Source: Chlorobium sp. (lineage in GTDB: Bacteria > Bacteroidota > Chlorobiia > Chlorobiales > Chlorobiaceae). From it: a stretch of DNA of 64,000 nucleotides. Shown piece by piece: positions 36,542 through 44,572 of the stretch (the stretch's first letter is position 1; the number at the start of each line of letters is the position of its first letter). The stretch covers positions 1-64,000 of the forward strand of contig SZXW01000002.1 of assembly GCA_005862285.1 (NCBI GenBank), in the 5' to 3' direction. The position numbers and the translations under genes are program-made. The notes below the pieces were generated by a model, which saw only the letters and a list, made by a program, of their open reading frames with translations, did no database searches and was not told the origin of the DNA.

Positions 36542-37235
36542 GTGAATGATTCTTTTCGAAACCGATGATTTTTCCGTCTTCCATTTTCATGATAGTGTCC
36601 GCGAATTCGTAAATCCTGCTGTCGTGCGTGACAATGATGATGCAGCTCTTTTCATTGAGGATCTTTGTTTTTACAAAATCGACAATTTTTCTTCCGGTAT
36701 CGCCGTCGAGTGATGCTGTCGGCTCATCGAAGATCAGGATATCAGGCTTTCCTGCTATCGCCCGTGCAATTGCCACCCGCTGCTGCTCCCCTCCGCTGAG
36801 TTTGTATGGAGGAAGCTGGGCGCGCTCTTTGAGGCCGACAATGTCAAGGTATTCGATTGCCACCGTCAAAGCCTCGTTCCAACCCATTTTTTTCAGGATC
36901 AGAGGGATCGCTACATTTTCTGCGGTGGTGAGACGCGGAAACAGATGGTAGTCCTGAAAGACAAAGCCTATTTTGTTCAGCCTGATGTCGGCAATGCGGT
37001 CTTCTGACATGCCCCAGATATCTTCACCTTCAAGGATGACGCTTCCTTCGTTGGGCTTCAGTATCCCGGAAATCATGCTCAGAAGGGTAGTTTTACCGCT
37101 ACCGGAAGGCCCCACGATATAGTGGATCTGCCCGTATTCCGCCGCAAAACTTGCATTCTTTACCGCTACTGTTTTTGCGTCTTCCTCGCCGAACCATTTG
37201 ACCAGGTTTTCAGCCCTGATAGCTACATTGCTCAT
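36531..37235 (-). CDS. ABC exporter ATPase, DevA/LolD-like
   Basis: 234-residue nucleotide-binding subunit: Walker A VGPSGSGKTTLLSMISG, Q-loop FVFQDYHLF, signature LSGGEQQRVAIARAIAG, Walker B ILIFDEPTASLD and the switch His in IIIVTHDSRIY. The class is the MacB/LolD/DevA type. The frame runs to 37310, but ATG at 37235 is 1 nt after the permease stop and begins at the family start. Substrate unknown; DevBCA exports glycolipids in heterocysts. Confidence 0.92.
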   Translation of the reverse strand: MSNVAIRAENLVKWFGEEDAKTVAVKNASFAAEYGQIHYIVGPSGSGKTTLLSMISGILKPNEGSVILEGEDIWGMSEDRIADIRLNKIGFVFQDYHLFPRLTTAENVAIPLILKKMGWNEALTVAIEYLDIVGLKERAQLPPYKLSGGEQQRVAIARAIAGKPDILIFDEPTASLDGDTGRKIVDFVKTKILNEKSCIIIVTHDSRIYEFADTIMKMEDGKIIGFEKNHSHEK

Positions 37236-37236
37236 A

Positions 37237-38373
37237 TCAGCCCCTGAAAATATCGAACGGTTGGATCTGGAGCACCTTGCGTACACCGATATAGCTCGAA
37301 ACGCCGGCAATGATCAATACCATCAGGAAAGCGAACCCGAGTATTGTAAAGGTTATCTGCGCTGCATAATCGGGCAGGCGCAGCCTTGCAAGGATCATGA
37401 ATGTGGACGCAAGCCCGACACCGAGCCCGTAACCGATGAACGAGGTGAATGCAGCCTGGAAGAGGATCATGGAAATAAGCTCTTTTCCTTTGGCTCCGAT
37501 GGCCTTCAGCGCACCGAACTTCTCGAGGTTTTCAAGAATGAATGTATAAAACGTCTGACCGGAGATGGAGAGACCTACAATGAAACTGATGGTAGTCATG
37601 AGCAGGATGTTCATGCCCATACCTGTCTTGAAGGTATAGAAATCGCTGATTTTTTTGACGAACTGATCCCGGGTCAACGCCTGGTATCCGAGTTTCTGGA
37701 TCTGCTGCTGGATATAGGGGATATCACTGTCACTCTTCGGTTCTATCAGGACATAGGATGTTGTGAACCTCGTTGTCGGAATATAGGTTATCGCCCTGCT
37801 GTAGGTGGTGTAAATAGTCGGAATGCCGAAAAGTCCAGAAGACGCCACTTTCGCCAGTCCGACGACAACCCCCCGGTAATCGTTGATTTCAAAATCAGTG
37901 CCTACGTCGGGCTTTTCAAGCTTGGTGTATTCTGCATCCTTGACGACGATGAATGCGTTATCCCCGTAGATGTCGTTGATATTTCCCTTGATCAGCTCGG
38001 GTCTGCCGTAAAGCGTCGCATCGTCGAGGCCGACAACAGTGGCTGCCTGGTAAGCGCCGCTTTTCAGTTTCACCTGTGCGGTTCCGAAAAAGAGCGGCAC
38101 GGCATATTTGACACCCCGGATGCCTCTCGCGGCAGAGAGCACATAATCAGGCATCGGAATACTGCTCGTGGCGTTGTTTACCGCGGGGTCCATGACCCAG
38201 ATTTTTGCACCGATATTGTAAACAGACGATGATGATCTGGTCAGAATCCCTGAAAACATCGACGTCATCATGACCATGAGGAATACCGCAAAGGTAATGC
38301 CGACAAGAAGGGCGGTAAACTTGCTTTTGTCGTTAACCAGCAGCTTCAGTGCTATTTTAAGAATACCAGACAT
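37237..38373 (-). CDS. ABC exporter permease, DevC/FtsX-like
   Basis: 378-residue permease with the FtsX/DevC topology: one N-terminal helix (FTALLVGITFAVFLMVMMTS), a large periplasmic domain (~45-260) and three C-terminal helices, including LENLEKFGALKAIGAKGKEL, the coupling segment. The C-terminal IQPFDIFRG ending is typical of the family. First gene of permease-ATPase-HlyD-NodT, so a complete tripartite exporter is encoded here. Confidence 0.9.
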   Translation of the reverse strand: MSGILKIALKLLVNDKSKFTALLVGITFAVFLMVMMTSMFSGILTRSSSSVYNIGAKIWVMDPAVNNATSSIPMPDYVLSAARGIRGVKYAVPLFFGTAQVKLKSGAYQAATVVGLDDATLYGRPELIKGNINDIYGDNAFIVVKDAEYTKLEKPDVGTDFEINDYRGVVVGLAKVASSGLFGIPTIYTTYSRAITYIPTTRFTTSYVLIEPKSDSDIPYIQQQIQKLGYQALTRDQFVKKISDFYTFKTGMGMNILLMTTISFIVGLSISGQTFYTFILENLEKFGALKAIGAKGKELISMILFQAAFTSFIGYGLGVGLASTFMILARLRLPDYAAQITFTILGFAFLMVLIIAGVSSYIGVRKVLQIQPFDIFRG

Positions 38374-38720
38374 GTATATATAAGTGCCCAGAGCCGATAA
38401 GAAATTCAGAACTGTATAATGTCAACAAAATACAATCTTTTCAAATGTTCCAGTTATCATGTGCATAAATCCGAATGAAAGTCATTAAAAAACAATACCA
38501 GCGATTTGTGATATGATATGCCGCAGGTAACAAGCCTACAGATCACGAACATAAATACCATTTTCTCCGGGGTTTCCGGGTGCGGCATTACCATATTTCA
38601 TTGATAACGTTCTCATAGTGTCTTGAAATAAAGCTTCCATCTCCGGTATAATTCAATGGGGGCATGCAATTTATATCAAGCCCCCATTATTTCACTGCCT
38701 GAAAAAAGCGATGTTGCGGG
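38374..38720. other. Intergenic region between the Spy-like and exporter genes
   Basis: About 350 nt with no gene recognised. It is AT-rich near 38400-38560 and probably carries the exporter promoter. An imperfect inverted repeat, AATGGGGGC (38653-38661) against GCCCCCATT (38681-38689), lies 30 nt downstream of the Spy-like stop on its strand and may end that transcript. Confidence 0.45.
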
Positions 38721-39218
38721 TCAAACCCCGTGCATACGGTGTTCCTTCATTTTCAGGAAGGTTTGTGCCTGTTCGGGGGTCAATATTGACGAAAGTTCAC
38801 CTAAAAACCTGCTTTCCGTCCTTGCAAGCTTCGAATGCTCTTTGCCGATGGTGTCAGCCAGTGCATTGATTTTTTTCTGGTCAGGATTTTTTTTCAGTGA
38901 TTCCTCGGCGAGCTCTTTCTTCAAATCCCGGAGGTGTCTGCGTTCGGTTATCGACTGATCGAAATATTTCCGCCTGAGATCCCTGAAGCTTTCCTGCTGT
39001 TCCCGGCTGAGGTTGAGCCTTTCATTCATACGGAAACCCATTCCTCTCCCTTGATGCCACATTCCCGGCCCACACGGGGCAAGAGGCCGGGCATCGGCTG
39101 CAGGTACGGGATTTTTTGCATAATCAGGTTCAGAAGTCGTTGCTGCGATCGCATTACTGCTGATACCGCCAAAACCAAGCATGCCGATCATAAGCGTCGT
39201 GATCGTTTTCTTTTTCAT
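38721..39218 (-). CDS. Spy/CpxP-like periplasmic protein
   Basis: 165 residues with a signal peptide (MKKKTITTLMIGMLGFGG, cleavage near Ala-Ile-Ala-Ala). The mature part is mostly helical and carries LTXXQ-type elements: LNLSREQQESFRDLRRKYFD and SSILTPEQAQTFLKMKEHR. The family includes the periplasmic chaperone Spy, CpxP and metal-responsive CnrX/ZraP relatives. A single Cys and a Met/His-rich GMWHQGRGMGFRM segment could bind metal. It is read away from the P-type ATPase gene; no sensor kinase is nearby. Confidence 0.78.
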   Translation of the reverse strand: MKKKTITTLMIGMLGFGGISSNAIAATTSEPDYAKNPVPAADARPLAPCGPGMWHQGRGMGFRMNERLNLSREQQESFRDLRRKYFDQSITERRHLRDLKKELAEESLKKNPDQKKINALADTIGKEHSKLARTESRFLGELSSILTPEQAQTFLKMKEHRMHGV

Positions 39219-39441
39219 CGTTTCATTTCATTTATAGTGTTTGAAAGAGAGCTCGGCAGTTACCTTGATGTTCTATCACCTGCCGGGCCGCATTCAATAT
39301 CATAGACGTCAAAGGTTTGAAAAACTTGTAGTTACATCGGGAAATATTTCATGTTGAATTGCAATGAACTGCCAGGGCGAAGAGGTGGTTTCTTCTCATA
39401 AGCGCTTGATAATATGGCTCAGACTGAAAAACGGACAAACC

Positions 39442-41985
39442 ATGAAAGCAGCTGAAATGAAGGAAAACCCGGATATAATTTTCTGGGATCTTTCACCGGA
39501 AAACGCCTTTGCGAGGGTTGGGAGCACATTAGAGGGCCTGACAGAAAAAGCATCATGTGAGCGTTTGAAAGATCAGGGGGCGAATACGCTGAAAGGAAAG
39601 GAGAAAACCTCTTCATTCATGCTTTTTCTCCTCCAGTTCAAAAGCCCGATAACGATGCTGCTTGTTGCCGCTTCGCTGCTTTCGTTCGCACTCAATGACA
39701 GAACCGATGCGACGATCATCCTTTTTATCGTGCTTGTCAGCGCTCTGCTCGGCTGGTGGCAGGAAAAAGGAGCCGCCAATGCGATCGAGCAGCTGATGAA
39801 AATGGTGCAGATCAACTGCAGGGTAATCCGGGACGGCGAGGAACGGAATGTCCATGTTGAAGACATCGTGAGCGGGGATGTTGTTCTGCTTGCAGCGGGA
39901 GATCTGATCCCCGGTGACAGCCTGATTCTCGAGTCAAAAGAGCTGTTTGTCGATGAAGCGGTTTTTACCGGTGAAACGTTTCCGGTCGAAAAAAACACAG
40001 GAGTTCTTCCCGGGAATACTCCGCTTGCGAAACGCAGCAATACTCTCTTTATGGGATCGCACGTCATCAGCGGCAAGGCGAAAGCTCTTGTAATGAGAAC
40101 GGCAAGGCAGTCAGAATTTGGAAAGATATCTGAAAGCCTGAGGCTCCGTGCGCCCGAAACCGATTTCGAGAAAGGAGTGCGCCGGTTCGGGTATATGCTG
40201 ATGGAAATTACCCTGCTGCTCATGATCGTGATTTTTGCTGTCAATGTTTTCCTGCAAAAGCCGATACTCGATTCATTCCTGTTTTCTCTTGCCCTCGCTG
40301 TCGGGTTGACACCTCAGCTTCTTCCTGCAATCATTACGGTCAATCTTGCATCCGGCGCCAGGAGAATGGCCGGGAAGCAGGTTATTGTCAAACGCCTCTC
40401 CTCCATAGAGAATTTCGGAAGCATGAACATTCTCTGTTCGGACAAGACCGGCACCATTACCGAAGGAAAAGTAAAACTGCATTCGGCATGTTCAGTCTCC
40501 GGCAAATTATCGGTGAAGGTGCTGGAGTATGCCTGGCTCAATGCAAGCATGCAGCAGGGTTTCCGAAACCCGATTGACGATGCGATTATCGAAAACCTTC
40601 CCGGTCACCAGAGTTCTTACGTGATCCAGAGCGAAGTCCCTTATGATTTTATCCGGAAACGTCTTTCTGTGCAGTTGCGCAATGCGGAAGACAATATCGT
40701 TATTACCAAAGGAGCTTTGAAAAATGTGCTCGATGTCTGCACTCTCGTTGAAACAGAGGAAGGAGAAACGGTACAGGTCGGCGAACAGAGGTCACAGATA
40801 CTGGATGAGTATTCCAGGCTCAGCAACGATGGATTGCGTACGCTTGGTATCGCTTATAAAAAAGTTGGTGACCGGGAGAATTTTACCCGTGCTGATGAAC
40901 ACGATATGGTTTTTCTGGGTTTTATCATCTTTTTTGATCCGCCGAAGCAGCATGCCGCCGAAACAATAAGGAACCTGGGAAAACTCGGGGTGGAGTTGAA
41001 AATCATAACCGGCGACAATGCGCTGGTGGCGGAAAACCTCGGACGTCAGATCGGTCTCGACAAACCGGTTGTGCTTTCCGGTGCCGATATGCACCATATG
41101 AACGATGCTGCTCTGATCCAGCAGGCCGGACTCACCGATATTTTTGCCGAGGTTGAACCAAACCAGAAGGAAAGGATCATCCTTGCCCTGAAAAAAGCGG
41201 GGAATGTCGTGGGTTTCATAGGTGACGGCATCAATGACGCATCGGCGCTCCATATTGCGGACGTCGGCATTTCGGTCGATTCAGCGGTCGATGTCGCCAA
41301 GGAAGCGGCCGAGATCATTCTGCTCAATCACGATCTCAAGGTGCTTCTCGACGGCATTGCCGAAGGACGGAAAACCTTTGCCAACACCATGAAATATGTC
41401 TTCATGGCTACGAGCTCCAATTTCGGCAACATGTTCAGCATGGCGGGGGCATCGCTTTTCCTGCCATTCCTGCCATTGCTTCCCAAGCAGATCCTGCTTA
41501 CCAACCTTCTGACCGATTTTCCCGAAACCACGATATCGAGCGATCGCGTCGATGCGGTCAACATCGAGATGCCACACCGCTGGAATATCCATTTCATCAG
41601 GCGTTACATGGTCACTTTCGGCATTCTCAGTTCGGTTTTCGATTATCTCACTTTTGCGGCACTGCTCTTCATCCTGCATGCCGGAGAAAAGGAGTTTCAG
41701 ACGGGCTGGTTTGTCGAGTCCGTTATCTCGGCTTCGATGATCGTGCTGGTTATCCGTACACGCCTTCCGTTCTTCAAAAGCCTGCCCGGCAGATATCTGA
41801 GCATTGCCACGATGCTTGTGGTACTTGCAGTTCTGCTGTTGCCGAATTCACCGTTGGGGCCGATGTTCGGGTTCACACGCCTGCCTGCCGTATTTTACGG
41901 TCTGATGCTTCTGTTTGTTGTTCTTTACATCATATCAGCCGAGTTTACCAAGCGGTTTTTCTACCGCCTGATGTCACCGGATTGA
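39442..41985 (+). CDS. mgtA: MgtA-type P-type ATPase (P3B, Mg2+ import likely)
   Basis: 847-residue P-type ATPase. Actuator loop FTGETFPVEK (176-179), phosphorylation site CSDKTGTITEG with Asp334, nucleotide region VITKGALKNVLDVC and hinge GFIGDGINDASALHIADVGI. The membrane motif VGLTPQLLPAIITVNLA in M4 and the M5-M6 block SNFGNMFSMAGASLFLPFLP resemble MgtA/MgtB, which import Mg2+ from the periplasm. TGET and DKTGTIT are mild variants of TGES and DKTGTLT. Start uncertain: ATG 39364 is in frame, but the added 26 residues look non-conserved. A Mg2+ role fits the Mg2+-sensor gene 3 kb downstream, yet substrate is inferred. Confidence 0.85.
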   Translation: MKAAEMKENPDIIFWDLSPENAFARVGSTLEGLTEKASCERLKDQGANTLKGKEKTSSFMLFLLQFKSPITMLLVAASLLSFALNDRTDATIILFIVLVSALLGWWQEKGAANAIEQLMKMVQINCRVIRDGEERNVHVEDIVSGDVVLLAAGDLIPGDSLILESKELFVDEAVFTGETFPVEKNTGVLPGNTPLAKRSNTLFMGSHVISGKAKALVMRTARQSEFGKISESLRLRAPETDFEKGVRRFGYMLMEITLLLMIVIFAVNVFLQKPILDSFLFSLALAVGLTPQLLPAIITVNLASGARRMAGKQVIVKRLSSIENFGSMNILCSDKTGTITEGKVKLHSACSVSGKLSVKVLEYAWLNASMQQGFRNPIDDAIIENLPGHQSSYVIQSEVPYDFIRKRLSVQLRNAEDNIVITKGALKNVLDVCTLVETEEGETVQVGEQRSQILDEYSRLSNDGLRTLGIAYKKVGDRENFTRADEHDMVFLGFIIFFDPPKQHAAETIRNLGKLGVELKIITGDNALVAENLGRQIGLDKPVVLSGADMHHMNDAALIQQAGLTDIFAEVEPNQKERIILALKKAGNVVGFIGDGINDASALHIADVGISVDSAVDVAKEAAEIILLNHDLKVLLDGIAEGRKTFANTMKYVFMATSSNFGNMFSMAGASLFLPFLPLLPKQILLTNLLTDFPETTISSDRVDAVNIEMPHRWNIHFIRRYMVTFGILSSVFDYLTFAALLFILHAGEKEFQTGWFVESVISASMIVLVIRTRLPFFKSLPGRYLSIATMLVVLAVLLLPNSPLGPMFGFTRLPAVFYGLMLLFVVLYIISAEFTKRFFYRLMSPD

Positions 41986-42044
41986 CCGGATGGTTTCCGG
42001 ATCGCCGGTGAAACTCAAAACTCGGAGTTTCTGAATGCTGAGTA

Positions 42045-42629
42045 TCATTGCTTTTTCATCTGCTCCAGGATATCCGAGGTTTTCCTGACCCTGCCAATTC
42101 TCGGGAAGATCACCGAGACAGTGTACTCATGTTCCTTCACGCTCCTTGCGCTCATTGCGTCTTCGGCAAAGATCTGCTGGTAACCGTACTCGAATGCAAA
42201 CCGGGCAGTGCTTTCTACCCCGATGTTTGTCGATATGCCGCAAAGCACAATGGTATCCATTTTTCTTCTCCGTAACTGCAGATCGAGTTCTGTACCGTAA
42301 AACGCACCCCACTGTTTCTTGGTGATGACCTGATCATGTTCACGGGGTCCGAGCTCCGGCACGATATCGCTCCATCCCGGTGTCAGGGGGATCGTGGCTG
42401 GAGAGCCGGCATTGTCGGTCAGCGGCACAAGCCTGTCTTTTCCGTCTGCCGATGCCGCCACCCTGACAAGAAACACCGGCATTCCATTGCATCTGAAAGC
42501 ATCTGCAAGTTTTGCTGCACTTGCAATAACGTTTCCGGCATCGTACGGTAAAGAAGGTATGACAGTGATGCCGTTCTGAAGATCGATGATCACCAGTGCG
42601 GTCGAGCTTTTATCAAAAAGTGGTTCCAT
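42045..42629 (-). CDS. Isochorismatase-fold hydrolase, YecD-type, catalytic Cys replaced
   Basis: 194-residue cysteine-hydrolase superfamily protein. The Asp of the catalytic triad is in ALVIIDLQNGI and the Lys in VITKKQWGAFYGTELDLQL, but the position of the nucleophilic Cys (normally TNxCVxxTAR) is Gly in LCGISTNIGVESTARFAFEY. E. coli YecD, as I recall, has the same GISTNIGVESTAR. True nicotinamidase or peroxide-type chemistry is therefore doubtful, and the substrate unknown. No signal peptide. It stands alone between the MgtA-type and Nramp genes, on the opposite strand. Confidence 0.82.
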   Translation of the reverse strand: MEPLFDKSSTALVIIDLQNGITVIPSLPYDAGNVIASAAKLADAFRCNGMPVFLVRVAASADGKDRLVPLTDNAGSPATIPLTPGWSDIVPELGPREHDQVITKKQWGAFYGTELDLQLRRRKMDTIVLCGISTNIGVESTARFAFEYGYQQIFAEDAMSARSVKEHEYTVSVIFPRIGRVRKTSDILEQMKKQ

Positions 42630-43099
42630 AATCGGGTTGATTTATTTATCAGTGACCTGAATCGTTTCTGAATCGATGTTGCCGGATGAACGTCATATTT
42701 CATCTTTTAACAGAAGATAGACAGGAATGTCATGGTATGAAATACGTGTTGGCGAAAAGGTTGAGCGAGCCTTTTGCCAGTTATGGATCCCTCATCGGTC
42801 ACACTTGTCGACGTTCGCCCCGGAGAGTGAGAGTGCGGTGCCGTTTCCGGATTTTTATCGATCATATGAGAAGTTAAATCCTTTATTCTTTTTTACGGTA
42901 AATGCTTTGTAAAAGCGATCCTTAATGGTAAATTTGCAGCGGATTGGCAGGTCAAGCCAGACAGGCTGTGTTCATTACCAGTGATAACGGAAATCACCAT
43001 AATCAGTTATTGATTTTCGCAGCTGCACTGACGCCGCTACCGGTCTTTTCCGCAAAACGTTCTGTTCCGGGCTTTGTCAACGTCTAATGCAACACGGAT
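42630..43099. other. Divergent intergenic region, one doubtful short frame
   Basis: About 470 nt between the YecD-like gene and the Nramp-related gene. A 61-codon plus-strand frame at 42727-42912 (starting MSWYEIRVGEKVERAFCQLW) has ordinary composition but no recognised family, and its ATG directly abuts an AGGA, which is too close for a ribosome-binding site. Probably holds the promoters of both flanking genes; a Mg2+-responsive leader is possible but I see no M-box-like fold. Confidence 0.4.
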
Positions 43100-44368
43100 A
43101 TGGATTTTTTTTCCGTCATATACTACCGGATTAAAAAAATCTGGAAAGCAATCAGGCTTTACCTGGTAATTGCCGGACCGGGGCTTGTCGTGATGATCGC
43201 AGACAATGATGCCGGTGGAATTACCACCTATGCCGCAACCGGTGCAAAATACGGTTATCACCTGATTTGGTTTCTTCTTCTGCTTATTCCAGTTGCATAC
43301 TATGTCCAGGAGATGACTGTCAGGCTTGGAGCAGTAACCAAGCGGGGTCATGCCGAGGCTATTTTTGAAAGTTTCGGGGCTTTCTGGGGCTGGTTTTCCC
43401 TGCTCGATCTCATGATTGTCGACTGGCTGACGCTGGTTACGGAATTTGTCGGCATGACCGCAGCATTGAACATTTTCGGTGTTCCTTCCTGGCTGACCGT
43501 TGTGCTTGTCATCGTGCTCATGGGAATCATCATGCTGAACGGCCGCTACTGGACTTGGGAAAAAATCGCGCTTGGATTCTGCCTTCTCAACCTGATTTAT
43601 GTTCCTGCGGCGTTCATGGTCAACCCTTCGATTTCCGATATCATCCATCAGGGACTGATACCCAACCTTCCAGGGGGACTTACCAACGAACTGTTTTTTC
43701 TGCTCATGGCCAATATCGGCACCACCATAGCTCCGTGGATGCTGTTTTTCCAGCAGAGCTCGGTTGTCGACAAGGGATTGCTCGAAAAAGATATCAAGAT
43801 GGGCAAAATCGATACCTTTATCGGCTCGATCATCACGGTTGCCATTGCGGTTTTCATCGTGATCGTGACGGGGACCCTCCTGAACGGTTCACCTATCGAT
43901 GACGCTGCAACGGCTGCGAAGATGCTCATGAGTATAAACCATTATACGGGAGCGTTTCTTGCAATCGGGCTGTTCGATGCAGGACTTCTCGGGGCGATCT
44001 GCATATCGCTTGCAAGTTCCTGGGCTTTCGGCGAGATTTTCGGCTGGGCGCATTCGCTCAATACCAAGGTGAAGGAAGCCCCCTGGTTTTACATATCGTT
44101 TTTCTTTACACTCGCTACAGCAGGGGTCGTTCCCCTCATTCCGGGAGCACCGCTTGTCATCATTACGCTTTTTGTCCAGGTCATCGCGGTAACCCTGCTT
44201 CCGGCGGCACTGGTATTTCTCATCCTGCTCCTGAACGACAGGAAGACAATGGGGGAATATGCCAATACCCGGACGCAGAATATTGTCAGTACGGTGATCG
44301 TTGTTGCCATCATCATTCTTTCGACGATGTACGGCATCAGCGCACTTTTTCCAAATCTTTTCCAGTAG
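43100..44368 (+). CDS. Nramp-related divalent cation transporter with altered metal site
   Basis: 422-residue multi-helix SLC11/Nramp-family carrier. Alignment of the GPG-x8-DPGN element gives DAGG (37-40) within IADNDAGGITTYAATGA, so the Pro and Asn of DPGN are gone. In helix 6 the usual IGATVMPH is IGTTIAPW (206-213): the Met that selects Mn2+/Fe2+ is Ala211 and the His is Trp213. Loss of that Met is a mark of Nramp-related Mg2+ transporters. With an MgtE_N/CBS gene downstream, Mg2+ transport is the favoured inference, not shown. It heads a three-gene unit; the next gene begins 16 nt later behind a strong GGAGGT. Confidence 0.82.
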   Translation: MDFFSVIYYRIKKIWKAIRLYLVIAGPGLVVMIADNDAGGITTYAATGAKYGYHLIWFLLLLIPVAYYVQEMTVRLGAVTKRGHAEAIFESFGAFWGWFSLLDLMIVDWLTLVTEFVGMTAALNIFGVPSWLTVVLVIVLMGIIMLNGRYWTWEKIALGFCLLNLIYVPAAFMVNPSISDIIHQGLIPNLPGGLTNELFFLLMANIGTTIAPWMLFFQQSSVVDKGLLEKDIKMGKIDTFIGSIITVAIAVFIVIVTGTLLNGSPIDDAATAAKMLMSINHYTGAFLAIGLFDAGLLGAICISLASSWAFGEIFGWAHSLNTKVKEAPWFYISFFFTLATAGVVPLIPGAPLVIITLFVQVIAVTLLPAALVFLILLLNDRKTMGEYANTRTQNIVSTVIVVAIIILSTMYGISALFPNLFQ

Positions 44369-44384
44369 GCGGAGGTAAGACAGC

Positions 44385-44561
44385 ATGAGGATGTTCAGGC
44401 AGTTTGTCGGCAAGATCCGCGAGATCAACAGCAAGTATGCGAACCCGAAAGTGGTGATGTCCCGAAGTGTCAGCATTTCATTGGCGGCACTCAGGATTTA
44501 CCTGTTCCTGCTGGTGATATTGATGCTGTACAAATTAATGACGGTAATCAAGGTATTCTAA
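44385..44561 (+). CDS. 58-residue membrane protein between transporter and Mg2+ sensor
   Basis: A 58-codon frame from ATG 44385 to TAA 44561, preceded by GGAGGT (44372-44377) at ideal spacing, the strongest ribosome-binding site of the unit. The first 27 residues are basic and polar (MRMFRQFVGKIREINSKYAN); one hydrophobic helix follows (LRIYLFLLVILMLYKL), ending in MTVIKVF. The inside-positive charge predicts a cytoplasmic N-terminus. No family recognised. Its place suggests a small accessory subunit or regulator of the Nramp-related transporter, comparable in size to known small membrane regulators such as MgtS, without claiming homology. Confidence 0.78.
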   Translation: MRMFRQFVGKIREINSKYANPKVVMSRSVSISLAALRIYLFLLVILMLYKLMTVIKVF

Positions 44562-44572
44562 ACGGGGGCGTT

